Assembly (NCBI GenBank): GCA_041946825.1
Contig: JBHGBD010000012.1
Span: 1-64,000 of the forward strand
Source: CAZTHM01 sp041946825
GTDB lineage: Bacteria; Acidobacteriota; Terriglobia; UBA7540
DNA: 64,000 bases
Reading direction: 5' to 3'
The number at the start of each line of letters is the position of its first letter. Positions within the stretch are counted from its first letter, which is position 1. Below the pieces are notes generated by a model that had not been told where the DNA came from, made no database searches, and saw nothing but the letters and a program-made list of their open reading frames with translations. The position numbers were made by a program, and so were the translations under genes. Below, in pieces: positions 32,753 through 42,764 of this stretch.

Positions 32753-35539
32753 TCAACGCGCCTTCTGTTGGAGGGTCCGAATCTTTTCGGCGACGTCGCG
32801 GAAGTCAATGTTCTGGCTGTAGACCTCCGAGAACTTCTCCAAGGCCGTCCGGGTGTCGCCCGCCTGCTCATACGCCACGCCCAAGTCGTATTGAAGCGCC
32901 AAGACCGACTCGTCGTCGAGGCCGGGCGTCTCCAGCGCCCGCAGGTACCACTTGGCCGCGATGGCGGGCATCCCCTTATCCGTGAAGCAGACGGCGAGCA
33001 GGCTGCAAGCCTGGAGAAAGTTGGGTGGAAACTTGTCCTTCTGCGCCCCCTTCACGACCTTTTGGAACTCCCCAATCGCCTCGTCCAACAGACCCATCTC
33101 GCGGAAGGCCACACCCAGGTTGTAGTGCTTATCGGGATCCTCCTCGTCAGCGCCGGCCCCCGCGCCCTCGCCCAATTCGTCCAGTAGTCCGCTCAGCTGC
33201 GAGGCGCCATCTCCGGCCGCACCCAGGTCAGCCGGGCCGCCCGGCTGCGCCGTTTTTCCACTCGGAGGGGGGGGAGGAGCCTCACCGAATCCCTCCAACC
33301 CGGATTCGAGGTCGCTGACCAAGCTGCCCAGCATGTCCCCGCCCGCCGCGGGCGTTTCCGGAGGCGCTGCGGGGCCAGCCGCCACCGCGGCCGGCTCGAG
33401 AGGCGGCGGCTCAACGGGGGCAGGCCGCATCTCCACTGGCGCTGGCGGCGGAGCCATTTCGATGGGCGGAGGGGGCTCGGGGGACAGCGGCGGTTCCCAC
33501 GCGGGAGGAGCGGGCGGAGGGGGAGTTGCCTCAACGGGAGGTGCTAAGACCTCCGTCTGCGCGGCGGCAGGCGCCGCCTGTCCCTCGACAATCCGGCGGA
33601 GTTCGGCCACCTGCGGGTTACCCGGGAGTTTTTCCTCCCACGCCCGGACGGCGTTACGGGCTTCGTCCATGAAACCCTGACCGACGTAAAATTCGATCTC
33701 GTCGCGAACCTCCTGGAAATTGAAGCTTGGCGGCGGGGCCGCGGCGCCCGGAACTTCAGGGGCGGCCGTGAATGCCGCGAAATCGCTCGAAAGGTCGGCC
33801 TCCTGGGCTGGCGCCGAAGGCGGAGCCGTGAGGTCAAGTGGAACCTCCGGCGCGACCTCTTGCGGAGCCTCTTCCGTTGTGGGGGCAGAGAAAACGTCAG
33901 AGAGGTCTACCTCCGTGGGCGTCGGCCCTCCGGCAGCCGGTGCGCCGACGGCAAGAGCAGGCTCAACCAGCGGCGGGGGAGCGGCCGCCTCCGCTGGTCC
34001 GCCACGGGAGAGTTGCTCGTACTTTCTTGCGCCCTCCACATCGCCTTGCCGTTTCAGAATCTCCGCCAAAGTCGCGGCAGCCTGGCTGGCTCGGGCGGGA
34101 TTCGTGCGGTGGCTAATTTCGAAGATCCGGCGGTGAAGGTCGACTTGGTCGGGGTACGCAGAAAGAACCTTCTCCAGCTCGGCGATGGCCTTGTCGACCA
34201 AGCCGTAGCGGGAGAAAAGGTCACTGTTTTCCAGCGCCTCCTTGACCAAGGCCTTCTCTTCGAGATCCTGGGCGGGCTCGACGGGTGCGGCCGGAACAGG
34301 CTCGGCATCGGGAATCGCCGACAAATCAAATTCCGCCAGAGCGGCCGCGCTCGGAGGCGCAGCCTCCTTCCCCAGCTTCTGCCGGATCCCCCGCAGGAGC
34401 GATTGATACTCCTCGTTGGTAGGCGAGCGCTTGGCGAGCTGTTCAAAAGCCGCTTCGGCTTTTTCCAGTTCTCCGGCTTGCTCGTAACCGCGGCCGAGCG
34501 CTTCAAGGACTTCGGGCAACGCGGCCTCGTCGGAAGTCTTCTCACAGATCTGCCGGATCAGTTCCGGAATCTCGAGTTTTTCGGGGAATCTGGTCCACAT
34601 CTGGCGGAGGAGATCCGTCAGTGGCGCGGTTTCCTTGCGCTCGATCAACACTCCCGCAGCCTCGCTGAGGGGCACGAGCGCCGCTTCAACCTTGTCCGTC
34701 TCCATGCACAGCGAGGCGAAAGAGGAGAGCGACGCGAAGTTCGAAGGATCGGCCCGGAAGACGCTGGAAACCAGCTTCTCTGCCTGCTCAAGCTTCTGCG
34801 ACCCCAGATAGGATTCCAGCAGAATCTGCCGTCCTTGGGGGTGGTCCTTCAATTCCGGGGTGGATTCGAACAGCTTTTCAACCTTGTCGTATTCCCGGTT
34901 CTTGAGGGAGGAGCGCGCCTGCAGCACATGAATCTGAGCGTTCTTCGGATCCAGCTCCGAAGCTTTCTTGATGGCCTTCTTCGCGGCACTGTCGTCGCCG
35001 TTCGCGATGGCGGTCTCGGCCAATTCCAAGTAGGCCTTGCCAGCATCCAGCTTTTTGCCTTGCTGCTCCGCGAACTCGGCCAGTTTCGCGCGATAGTTCA
35101 GATTCGCCGGGTCGAGCTGGACGATCTTGTGGAATACGTCCAATGCCCTGTCGGCTTGGTTCTTCTTCTTGAAATAGTCAATGGCCAGGGCAAACTGCTC
35201 GCGCGCTTCGCGGGTGAGCCCCTGGAGGATGTAGAGCTCCGCGAGTTTAAGGAGGGGATCGACCGAGTTCGGGTCAATCTTGCTGACTTTCTTGAAGATG
35301 GCGATCGCCTTGACGGTGAACCCGTCCTTCATGTAGGCATCACCCAGTCGGTTGAACGCCTTCAGAGCTTCAGCGGTATTTTTCTCGCGATAGTAAAGGT
35401 CGCCGATGGTGTTCAGCAGGGAGAGATCCGTGGGGTCCCTATCCAGGATCATCGAGTATTGCTTGATCGCCTCGAGGTTCTTTCTTTGGGCGACAAGCTT
35501 CTCAGCCTCCTGCATTGCTTTGGCTTTGTTAAAAGCCAT
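32753..35539 (-). CDS. Large TPR protein with proline-rich linker
   Basis: A 928-residue protein. Residues ~1-390 form consecutive TPR helices (KQYSMILDRDPTDLSLLNTI; KIVQLDPANLNYRAKLAEFA). Two more TPR-like stretches follow near 435-500 and 615-650, then a Pro/Ala/Glu-rich linker of roughly 150 residues. A C-terminal TPR unit begins HYNLGVAFREMGLLDEAIGE. No signal peptide or enzymatic motif was found. The architecture recalls long cytosolic TPR scaffolds tied to type IV pili or polarity in myxobacteria (for example SgmX); this is a comparison of layout only. A pilB-type gene lies 9 kb away. Confidence 0.85.
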   Translation of the reverse strand: MAFNKAKAMQEAEKLVAQRKNLEAIKQYSMILDRDPTDLSLLNTIGDLYYREKNTAEALKAFNRLGDAYMKDGFTVKAIAIFKKVSKIDPNSVDPLLKLAELYILQGLTREAREQFALAIDYFKKKNQADRALDVFHKIVQLDPANLNYRAKLAEFAEQQGKKLDAGKAYLELAETAIANGDDSAAKKAIKKASELDPKNAQIHVLQARSSLKNREYDKVEKLFESTPELKDHPQGRQILLESYLGSQKLEQAEKLVSSVFRADPSNFASLSSFASLCMETDKVEAALVPLSEAAGVLIERKETAPLTDLLRQMWTRFPEKLEIPELIRQICEKTSDEAALPEVLEALGRGYEQAGELEKAEAAFEQLAKRSPTNEEYQSLLRGIRQKLGKEAAPPSAAALAEFDLSAIPDAEPVPAAPVEPAQDLEEKALVKEALENSDLFSRYGLVDKAIAELEKVLSAYPDQVDLHRRIFEISHRTNPARASQAAATLAEILKRQGDVEGARKYEQLSRGGPAEAAAPPPLVEPALAVGAPAAGGPTPTEVDLSDVFSAPTTEEAPQEVAPEVPLDLTAPPSAPAQEADLSSDFAAFTAAPEVPGAAAPPPSFNFQEVRDEIEFYVGQGFMDEARNAVRAWEEKLPGNPQVAELRRIVEGQAAPAAAQTEVLAPPVEATPPPPAPPAWEPPLSPEPPPPIEMAPPPAPVEMRPAPVEPPPLEPAAVAAGPAAPPETPAAGGDMLGSLVSDLESGLEGFGEAPPPPPSGKTAQPGGPADLGAAGDGASQLSGLLDELGEGAGAGADEEDPDKHYNLGVAFREMGLLDEAIGEFQKVVKGAQKDKFPPNFLQACSLLAVCFTDKGMPAIAAKWYLRALETPGLDDESVLALQYDLGVAYEQAGDTRTALEKFSEVYSQNIDFRDVAEKIRTLQQKAR

Positions 35540-35581
35540 TCACAGGCTCCCGCCATCCTCCGAGAATTGACAAGTGAACGT

Positions 35582-35610
35582 ACGCTAGCACACGCCCTAT
35601 GCGAAGTCAA
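35582..35610 (-). promoter_or_regulatory. Candidate promoter of the TPR gene
   Basis: On the minus strand, -35 TTGACT (35605-35610), 17-base spacer, -10 TAGCGT (35582-35587). The -10 is a partial match. Confidence 0.4.
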
Positions 35611-35738
35611 TGAGTTCGGAGTGGCCCCGCGACGGGTAATGCTCTCGTAACCTCTTGGGGAATATAGGGTTTCTCCGGCCCGCCGGGCGGGAGGGGGAAT
35701 GGCGTCACCGGTTCCGGCTTCGGTGTGATTCCCGTCCG

Positions 35739-35767
35739 TTGCGCCGTCCAGCACTTTCCCCTATAAT
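35739..35767 (+). promoter_or_regulatory. greA promoter
   Basis: -35 TTGCGC (35739-35744), 17-base spacer, consensus -10 TATAAT (35762-35767). The -10 overlaps an in-frame ATG at 35766, which therefore cannot be the start of the main message. Confidence 0.7.
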
Positions 35768-35798
35768 GAGCAAACCCGACGTCGACAGGGTTTCGGTT

Positions 35799-36269
35799 AT
35801 GCCCGCACATATCATCAAGAAGCTCCAGGAGGAGATTCAGGCACTGGAGTTCGAGCTCAATAACGAGTTGCCTAAGGAACTCAAACGCGCCCGCGCCTTG
35901 GGCGATCTCAGCGAGAACGCCGAGTTCCACATGGCCAAGCAGCGCCAGGACTACGTGAGCGCCCGGCTGATCCAGCTCAAGCAACGCCTCGCCAGCCTCT
36001 CGCTCATCAACATGAACAACATCCCCAAGGACCGTATCGCCTTCGGGTCAACCGTGGTACTCTACGACGTTGACCGCGACGTCGAAGTCGAATACCGTCT
36101 GGTCACCAGCGAAGAGGCCGACGTCAACAAGGGCTTGATTTCGACCACCTCGCCGATCGGGCGCGCTCTGATGGGAAAGAAGGTGGGCGACAGCGTGAAG
36201 GTCACTACCCCAAACGGCGTGCGGGAATTTGAAGTGCGGACTTTAACAACCATCTTTGACGAGGCGTAG
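35799..36269 (+). CDS. greA: Transcription elongation factor GreA
   Basis: It stimulates RNA polymerase transcript cleavage after backtracking. The N-terminal coiled coil (KKLQEEIQALEFELNNELPK) has the conserved tip acidic region GDLSENAEF, with catalytic acidic residues in DLSENAE. The C-terminal FKBP-like domain contains ISTTSPIGRALMGKKVGDSVKVTTPNG. The start at 35799 gives 156 residues, close to the E. coli protein (158); the ATG at 35766 lies in the -10 box. Confidence 0.94.
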   Translation: MPAHIIKKLQEEIQALEFELNNELPKELKRARALGDLSENAEFHMAKQRQDYVSARLIQLKQRLASLSLINMNNIPKDRIAFGSTVVLYDVDRDVEVEYRLVTSEEADVNKGLISTTSPIGRALMGKKVGDSVKVTTPNGVREFEVRTLTTIFDEA

Positions 36270-36316
36270 CTGGCGGGTGTAGCCTCAATCTCCACCGCCC
36301 CCGCCGGCGCAATCTC

Positions 36317-36910
36317 ATGCTCACTCGCGCGATAGGTCAAAGCTGCAACCTGCTGCTCATGGCCATCGTTCGCGGCTTTGCGGCCAGCCGCATCAACCCC
36401 AACGCCCTCACCGTCATCGGCTTCCTGCTCAATCTGGTCGCCGCCTACCTTTTCGCCTATGGGTATTTCCGCTGGGCGGGAGGCATGGTCTTTTTCGCCG
36501 GGCTCTTCGATATGCTCGACGGCCGCGTCGCGCGCCTCTCGAATCAGGTTACGCGGTTCGGCGGATTCTTCGATTCCGTTCTCGACCGCTATTCCGACCT
36601 CTGCCTGATGATCGGCCTGCTGGTTTTCTACGGCCGAATCAACCGTTTCTGGTATGTGACCCTGGTGGCGCTGGTGATGATCGGCTCCGTCATGGTCAGC
36701 TACACGCGCGCCCGCGCCGAAAACCTGATCCCCACCTGCAAGGTGGGATTCCTCGAGCGCCCTGAGCGCATGGTGCTCATCCTCATCGGAGCCTTCTTCG
36801 ATCGCATGGCGCCGGTGCTCTGGGTTATCGCCATCCTCTCCATGCTTACCGTCATCCACCGCATCGTCTATACATGGCAGGAATCGCGCCGTCTAGCCGG
36901 CCCCTCGTAG
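36317..36910 (+). CDS. CDP-alcohol phosphatidyltransferase
   Basis: A 197-residue membrane enzyme transferring a phosphatidyl group from CDP-diacylglycerol to an alcohol. The full motif D-x2-D-G-x2-A-R-x8-G-x3-D-x3-D is present: Asp65, Asp68, Gly69, Ala72, Arg73, Gly82, Asp86 and Asp90. About six hydrophobic segments surround it. The acceptor (glycerol phosphate, inositol phosphate or other) cannot be deduced, though the short N-terminus and the ERPERMVLIL motif resemble phosphatidylinositol-phosphate-synthase-like members. It follows greA by 47 bases. Confidence 0.92.
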   Translation: MLTRAIGQSCNLLLMAIVRGFAASRINPNALTVIGFLLNLVAAYLFAYGYFRWAGGMVFFAGLFDMLDGRVARLSNQVTRFGGFFDSVLDRYSDLCLMIGLLVFYGRINRFWYVTLVALVMIGSVMVSYTRARAENLIPTCKVGFLERPERMVLILIGAFFDRMAPVLWVIAILSMLTVIHRIVYTWQESRRLAGPS

Positions 36911-37205
36911 CGACGATGCCGGGCATGCAGCAAGGGCGTGACACCTGAGAATGAAAACCCAGAGCCTGCACATTGTCGAAAACCAAAAGCCGGTCTGTAG
37001 CCGGAAGCTGATGGACGCTACCCAACAGAAAACGCATAACTTATCCTGAGAAACCGGCTATTCTATTTTAGAATCAGTCGGCTGGATACGGCCCTTGCAC
37101 CGCCAATGACCGCCACCACTCCCAGTTTCTCCAGGCTTTTTGGGCGTGGCAAGGGTCACGTAGCAGCCATCCAAAACCGCAAATTCGCCGGGGCTCAAAG
37201 GCGCC

Positions 37206-40106
37206 CTATTTTAGCTTCGCGTATTCGGCCCGAGCTTCTTTGAGAAGGGGGATATCGGGGTCGGCGTCTTTCCAAAGGGCGAGGAAGTCCTGATAAGCCC
37301 TGCGGCTCGCGGCAGTGTCCCCGCTGAGCGCCGCGGCGCGCGCTAGGCCGAGTTGGGCCAAGGGGTACAGCGTCGAAACAAGGTCAACGCCCCGGTGGTC
37401 GAGGATCTTCTGGAACTCCGCTCCCGCTTCCTTGCCTTGCTTCGAGCGCAAGTAGGCCTGGCCGCGAACGTAGTTCGGCATGAACCCGCTGCCTCCAGGC
37501 GCAGCCCCGAATTCGTAGGGGACAGCCGCCTGGAGCAATTCCACCGCCCTTGCCGGATTGTTGCGGCTGATCTCGAGGGCGGCGCGAACGGAGGGCAGAA
37601 GAACGGAGTTCACAAGGGTATCCGTCGGGAGGCGCTTTTCGGTGTCCGTCACAAGCGGCTGTACGCCCGCGGCGTCTCCGGTAAAAGCCAACGCCAGCGC
37701 CGCTCCGCCCTCGACAGGGGCGCTGCGCACCAGAGAAAGGGCGGCGGCCGCGTCCTGGCGAGCCTGTGAAGAATTTCCAAACTCCGCCTCGACCAGGGCC
37801 TGCGAAACTCGGATGCCTCCCGCGAATTCCTTCATGTTGTACTGCTGGGCAAGGCCCACGGCGCGGTCGGTCAACCGGCGGCTCTCTTTCAGCTTGCCGG
37901 AGAAAGCCGCCGCCGAGGATTGGAGCGAAGTCATGAGGGTTTCATCCGGCTTCCCGGTGGCCCACGAGACATGACGCTGCATGGCAGCCTGGTCTCCCTG
38001 GGCGAACGCGAGGATGTAAAGCTGGAGGTGGAACACAAAGGAGTCGAGCTTTTGCGCCAGGGCTTGCTCGGCAACCGCCTTGGCTTCCTCCAGGCGGTTG
38101 AGACCCGCGAAGGCTCCCACGATGTTTTGAAGGGCGTATGCGTCTTTGGGGTCCAGACGCTGGGCTTCTTGCGCACTTGCCAGGGCCTTCTCGAACTGCC
38201 CGATTTGGGAGTAGCGCAGTGATAGGTTGTCGCGCGGAACCGTATCGCGCGGGTACGTCTGACGCCACAGGTCGTAGGTCTCAATCGCCTTGTCGGTTTC
38301 TCCGGTAGCGGTATCGTAGTAGTGCGCCGCGATGTAGAACTTCTCGCGTTCGCTGACGCGGTCGCGAAGCTCGAAGGCCTTCCTGATATTCTCCATTGCG
38401 GGCACGGATTCGCCCTGGTTGTTGTAGCAAACGCCCAGCGTGGCGTAAGCCATGGCGAAATTCGGATCGAGTTCGACAGCGCGCTTGAGAAAGGGTATCG
38501 CCTCCAAGTCTTTGAGGGCTTGATGTTGCGCCTGCCCGAGGCTGAAGGCTTTGAGAGCCTCGAGCGAGGAGGTCGTCGCCTGCTCGAGAGGCTTGTCGAA
38601 CTTCTGGATCGAGCTGAGGGACTCGCCCAAGTGGGCGCGCAGACGCGAGGCGGCCGCCCCGAGGGCGCCGAGAACTTGCTCCTTGCTGCTGGCTGAAGCC
38701 TGCTCCTGCGCCAGGCTTTCGCCGGTGCGGCTGTTGATGGCGTTCAAGGTGAGAACGTACTGGCTGCCCAAGCTGGCGATCGAGCCGTTCAGGATGGCCT
38801 TGATCCCCTCGCGCTCCGCGATCTCGCGAGCCACCTCGTTCGTGACCCGCGTGTCTGGCGGGCGTCCCATAAATCGCAGCGCCTGGCGGACATGATCTTC
38901 GGGGAAGATGTTGAGATAGGGCGACTGCCCGAGTTGCACGGCCAGCGCCTGCTTGAGGGTTCCATCGAAGACGCTTTCCCCGGTCGTGTTGACGAAGTCC
39001 GCGAGGATGATTGAATCGCGTTCGGTCATCGCCGGAGCGCGATGCATGAAGTAGTAAGCCGCGGCCGCGGTCGCCAGCACCGCGACGGCTGCGATCGCTG
39101 CCATTGCGTATTTTCGATGCGACAGGACCGCGGGCGTGGCGACGGGCTCCGCAGCGGTGGCGGCGCCGGAAGGCGGAGCCGCTGCCGGAACGCCCTGGCC
39201 GGGAGTGGCCGCCGCGACGGCCACGGCGGCCGAGCGCCCGGAATCGGTGTCGCGCTTCAGTCGCTTCAAATCGGCACGCAAATCGGAGGCGGTTTGGTAG
39301 CGGACCTCGCGGTCTTTCTCGAGCGATTTGTTGATGATGCGTTCGAGTTCGGCGGGCAATTCCGGATTGAGGCGGATCGGCGCGATGGGCGCTTTGTTGA
39401 GGATGGCGTCGAAGATGATGGCCGACGTGCTGCCCGCGAACGCCTGGCGGCCGGTGGCCATCTCGTAGAGGACAACCCCAAAGCTGAAAAGGTCCGAGCG
39501 CGCGTCCAGCACTTCGCCGCGCGCTTGCTCCGGCGACATATAAGCGACGGTCCCCATCGCCACGCCGGGGCTGGTCAGATGTTCCTCGGCGACCGTGGCG
39601 GTGTGGGTGGTTTCCGTGACTGCGGCCCCGCGGCTCAATGAGACCTTCGCCAAGCCGAAATCCATGATTTTCGCCTGGCCGCGTTGCGTCAGGAAAATAT
39701 TGGCCGGTTTGATATCGCGATGGACGATGCCCTTGGCGTGCGCGGCATCGAGAGCATCGGCAATCTGCGTGGAGAGTTCCAGGGTCTCGTCGACCCGGAG
39801 AGGCTTTGAGCTGATTCGATGCTTGAGGGTCTGGCCCTCGAGCAGTTCCATGGCGATGAAAGGCTGGCCGGCGTGCTCGTCAACCTCGTAGATCGTGCAG
39901 ATGTTGGGATGATTCAGCGCTGAGGCGGCGCGGGCCTCGCGCTGGAAGCGCTCCAGCGATTGCGCGTCCTTGGCCAACTGTTCGGGGAGAAACTTGAGGG
40001 CAACGAGGCGGCCGAGCTTGACGTCTTCGGCTTTGTACACCACTCCCATGCCTCCCCCGCCCAGCTTGTCGACGATCCGATAATGGGAAACCGTCGTGCC
40101 GATCAC
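37206..40106 (-). CDS. Membrane serine/threonine kinase with TolB-like and TPR region (kinase 1)
   Basis: From the GTG at 40106 (966 residues) the order is: PknB-type kinase domain (glycine loop GGGGMGVVYKAED, Lys in VALKF, HRDIKPANIF, DFGLAK, GTVAYMSPEQ); a linker LKRLKRDTDSGR; one transmembrane helix (YAMAAIAAVAVLATAAAAYYF); then a TolB-amino-terminal-like domain and many TPR repeats, presumably extracytoplasmic. The Asp in HRD and DFG make it catalytically competent. It starts 35 bases after the stop of kinase 2 and shares its promoter. The 295-base gap after it (36911-37205) shows no recognisable gene. Confidence 0.93.
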   Translation of the reverse strand: MIGTTVSHYRIVDKLGGGGMGVVYKAEDVKLGRLVALKFLPEQLAKDAQSLERFQREARAASALNHPNICTIYEVDEHAGQPFIAMELLEGQTLKHRISSKPLRVDETLELSTQIADALDAAHAKGIVHRDIKPANIFLTQRGQAKIMDFGLAKVSLSRGAAVTETTHTATVAEEHLTSPGVAMGTVAYMSPEQARGEVLDARSDLFSFGVVLYEMATGRQAFAGSTSAIIFDAILNKAPIAPIRLNPELPAELERIINKSLEKDREVRYQTASDLRADLKRLKRDTDSGRSAAVAVAAATPGQGVPAAAPPSGAATAAEPVATPAVLSHRKYAMAAIAAVAVLATAAAAYYFMHRAPAMTERDSIILADFVNTTGESVFDGTLKQALAVQLGQSPYLNIFPEDHVRQALRFMGRPPDTRVTNEVAREIAEREGIKAILNGSIASLGSQYVLTLNAINSRTGESLAQEQASASSKEQVLGALGAAASRLRAHLGESLSSIQKFDKPLEQATTSSLEALKAFSLGQAQHQALKDLEAIPFLKRAVELDPNFAMAYATLGVCYNNQGESVPAMENIRKAFELRDRVSEREKFYIAAHYYDTATGETDKAIETYDLWRQTYPRDTVPRDNLSLRYSQIGQFEKALASAQEAQRLDPKDAYALQNIVGAFAGLNRLEEAKAVAEQALAQKLDSFVFHLQLYILAFAQGDQAAMQRHVSWATGKPDETLMTSLQSSAAAFSGKLKESRRLTDRAVGLAQQYNMKEFAGGIRVSQALVEAEFGNSSQARQDAAAALSLVRSAPVEGGAALALAFTGDAAGVQPLVTDTEKRLPTDTLVNSVLLPSVRAALEISRNNPARAVELLQAAVPYEFGAAPGGSGFMPNYVRGQAYLRSKQGKEAGAEFQKILDHRGVDLVSTLYPLAQLGLARAAALSGDTAASRRAYQDFLALWKDADPDIPLLKEARAEYAKLK

Positions 40107-40141
40107 GGAATCAAAACCCTCGTGAGGTTTGGCGGCGATTT

Positions 40142-42643
40142 CTAGCCTTCGCCGAAGAGCTCCTGGTATCGTTCCCAACGGCGTCGGACGTCGGCCATCA
40201 GCCGCTGGAATTCCGGCTCGTTGCGCAGCCGGTCGTAATTCCGGTCGCGCTGGAACCAGGGGTAGTTATGATTGCCAAGCTCGATGGACCGGCGCAGCCA
40301 AGTGAGCGCTTCCTGCTTGTTGCCCAGCAGCGATTGAATCCCCGCCAGCCCGTAAGCCAGATCCGCATTAATGACCTCCGCCGGGCGCAGCGCCAGCAGG
40401 CGAGAGTCGAGCATCTTCCGCTCGCCGCGCGCCGCATAGACGTACTCAATGAAGCAGAGCGGCGTGTCAAGCCGCGAACGGTGGGCGAGCGCCGCGCGGG
40501 GGAATAGCGGTTCGGCTTCCCGCAGTCTGTCCTGATAGTAAAGCGTGTACACAAGCATGGCCGAGACTTCCGGTTCGTCGAGGGTGGCCGAAAAGGCTTG
40601 GCGGATGCTCTGCTCGGCCTCCTGAGGCCGGCCCAGATAAAGCAGCGTGTGCGCCAGAAGGAACTGCATCGAACGCGCGGTGGGATTCAGTTGCAGGCTG
40701 CGGCGGAGAGCTTTCTCGGAAAGCTCCAGGAGCCCCGCGCGCTGATAAGTGAAGCCGAGGGCGTCGAGCGCCCAATCGGAATTCGGCGCCAGGCTCAAGC
40801 CACGACGCAGACTTCGGATGGCTTCCTCGTTTCGGCCCTGCATGGCGTGCGCCATCCCCACGGCCACATAGGGCTCAGGCAGGTTCGGGTCAAGCTCGAG
40901 AGCGCGCTGGGCGATGGGCACGCCGCGCGCCAGTTTCTCCTGCGCCCGGTCCGTGTAGTAAGCCGTATCCACGACGTAGAAGACGCTAAGCAGGGCGTCC
41001 GCCTGGGCGAACTTGGGATCATGACTTACGGCTTCATGCAACAAGCGGCGGCCGCGTTCCAGGCTGTCGGGGTTGGGGTGCGCGAAGAATTCGTTCAGGT
41101 AGTAGCGCGCCTCGACGTAGCGGTTGTACGCCTCAGAAGACGCCGTCATGGGCGCGGTCATGGACTTGTGCTCGGCGTCGGAAACCTGCACACGCATCTC
41201 TTCCACGACCTTGTGCGCGACCTCGTCCTGGAACTTCAGCATGTCGCTGGCGTGCAGGTCGTATTGTCCTGCCCAGAGCGCGGCGTGAGTTTTACGGTCG
41301 ATGAGCTGTACCGAAACCCGCACGACTCCGCCCACCGATTGGAAGCTGCCGTCCAAGACCGTTTCGACATCGAGATCCTGGGCTACTTGCGCGGGGTCGG
41401 CGGGCGCCTGGACGTACTTCAATACCGAGCTGGTCGGCCGGACGGCGAGGTTCCGGAGCGAGGCCATGCGGTTGATGATGGCGTCAGCCATGCCGATGCC
41501 CCAGCTTTCCCGCGACGATTTTCCGGTCAAATCACGAAACGGCAGCACGGCCACCGACCGCACCGAGGGCGCGGGAGCGGGTGCAGCCGCCGGAACAGTG
41601 GTGGGTGGCGCCGGTCGCGACTGCCAGAACCTTTGCCACGCCATGCCGGCTAAGAAAAGGACCAACAGCGTCATGGCCGAGCCGAAGCCCGCCGCCAGCC
41701 AAAGCCTCCACCGCATCCGCGGAGGCGGGAGGCAAACCATTCCTTCCATCGCGGTTTTCGCATCCGACTCGGAATCGCGCCGAAGGCGCTTGAGGTCAGC
41801 GCGCAGGTCCGCGGCGGTCTGATAACGGAGATCGCGGTCCTTCTGCAGAAGCTTGTTGATGATCGACTCAAGCGCCGGGGGAACGTCGGGATTCAAGCGC
41901 ACCGGGGCAGTGGGAGCGCGATTGAGAATCGCATCAATGAGGACGCCCGAAGATGCCCCGGAAAAAGCCGGTCGGCCGGTCACCATCTCGTAGAGCACCG
42001 CCCCCAGGGAAAACAGATCCGTACGTCCGTCAACCTTCTCGCCGCGCAGTTGCTCGGGCGACATGTACGCCACCGTGCCCACTACGTCGCCGGTCAGAGT
42101 CAGATTCTCGGAGGGAGGGCCCGTGACCGGTCCCGTCGAATCACCCGCCCCACTACCAACGCGCCTCGCGAGGGGAGTGACTTTGGCCAAGCCAAAATCC
42201 AATATCTTCACCTGACCGCGGGAGCTGACGAAAATGTTGGCTGGCTTCAGGTCGCGATGCACGATGCCCTTTTCCTGAGCCGCTTCCAACGCCTCCGCCA
42301 GCTGGATGGCCAGATCGAGACTCTCCTGGGTGACGAGCGGCCTGCCGGATATGCGGTCCAGGAGCGACTCCCCGTCGAGTAACTCCATGGCAATAAAGGG
42401 CCGTCCCTGGTGCTCATCGATTTCGTAAATCGTGCAAATGTTGGGATGATTCAGCGCGGACGCAGCGCGCGCCTCACGCCGGAAACGCTCCAGAGACTGC
42501 GGGTCGCTGGCAAGGGTCTGGGGGAGGAACTTGAGGGCCACATGCCGGCCGAGACTCATGTCTTCGGCTTCGTACACCACTCCCATCCCGCCGCCGCCCA
42601 GCTTCTCCAGCACGCGATAATGCGAGATGGTTTCGCCAACCAA
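40142..42643 (-). CDS. Membrane serine/threonine kinase with TolB-like and TPR region (kinase 2)
   Basis: This 833-residue protein begins MVGETISHYRVLEKLGGGGMG; the kinase core is complete (VALKF, HRDLKPANIF, DFGLAK, SPEQL). A membrane helix (WLAAGFGSAMTLLVLFLAGMAW) lies around residues 320-345, then a proline/alanine stalk. Next is a TolB-amino-terminal-like segment RSVAVLPFRDLTGKSSRESWGIGMADAI, followed by TPR units to the C-terminus. Such receptors are abundant in Acidobacteriota; targets and ligands are unknown. First gene of a two-kinase operon with its own promoter (42693-42721). Confidence 0.93.
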   Translation of the reverse strand: MVGETISHYRVLEKLGGGGMGVVYEAEDMSLGRHVALKFLPQTLASDPQSLERFRREARAASALNHPNICTIYEIDEHQGRPFIAMELLDGESLLDRISGRPLVTQESLDLAIQLAEALEAAQEKGIVHRDLKPANIFVSSRGQVKILDFGLAKVTPLARRVGSGAGDSTGPVTGPPSENLTLTGDVVGTVAYMSPEQLRGEKVDGRTDLFSLGAVLYEMVTGRPAFSGASSGVLIDAILNRAPTAPVRLNPDVPPALESIINKLLQKDRDLRYQTAADLRADLKRLRRDSESDAKTAMEGMVCLPPPRMRWRLWLAAGFGSAMTLLVLFLAGMAWQRFWQSRPAPPTTVPAAAPAPAPSVRSVAVLPFRDLTGKSSRESWGIGMADAIINRMASLRNLAVRPTSSVLKYVQAPADPAQVAQDLDVETVLDGSFQSVGGVVRVSVQLIDRKTHAALWAGQYDLHASDMLKFQDEVAHKVVEEMRVQVSDAEHKSMTAPMTASSEAYNRYVEARYYLNEFFAHPNPDSLERGRRLLHEAVSHDPKFAQADALLSVFYVVDTAYYTDRAQEKLARGVPIAQRALELDPNLPEPYVAVGMAHAMQGRNEEAIRSLRRGLSLAPNSDWALDALGFTYQRAGLLELSEKALRRSLQLNPTARSMQFLLAHTLLYLGRPQEAEQSIRQAFSATLDEPEVSAMLVYTLYYQDRLREAEPLFPRAALAHRSRLDTPLCFIEYVYAARGERKMLDSRLLALRPAEVINADLAYGLAGIQSLLGNKQEALTWLRRSIELGNHNYPWFQRDRNYDRLRNEPEFQRLMADVRRRWERYQELFGEG

Positions 42644-42692
42644 TTCGTTCGCCCTTCAGCCGCTTCTTTCGGAGGATCCTGAACCGGTTTTT

Positions 42693-42721
42693 ATCTTAGG
42701 CGCTGGGGAGGCTCAAATCAA
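42693..42721 (-). promoter_or_regulatory. Promoter of the kinase 2-kinase 1 operon
   Basis: On the minus strand, -35 TTGATT (42716-42721), 17-base spacer, -10 TAAGAT (42693-42698), about 50 bases before the start. The same -10 word occurs at the kinase 3 promoter. Confidence 0.65.
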
Positions 42722-42764
42722 GCCGGGAATCTCATGTGCCTCGCGATCATCTCAACAGTCGCGG

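Noticed and set aside
33860..35650. 596-codon plus-strand frame opposite the TPR protein
   Set aside because: Its translation has no recognisable pattern and mirrors the TPR codons; the minus-strand frame shows clear TPR periodicity.
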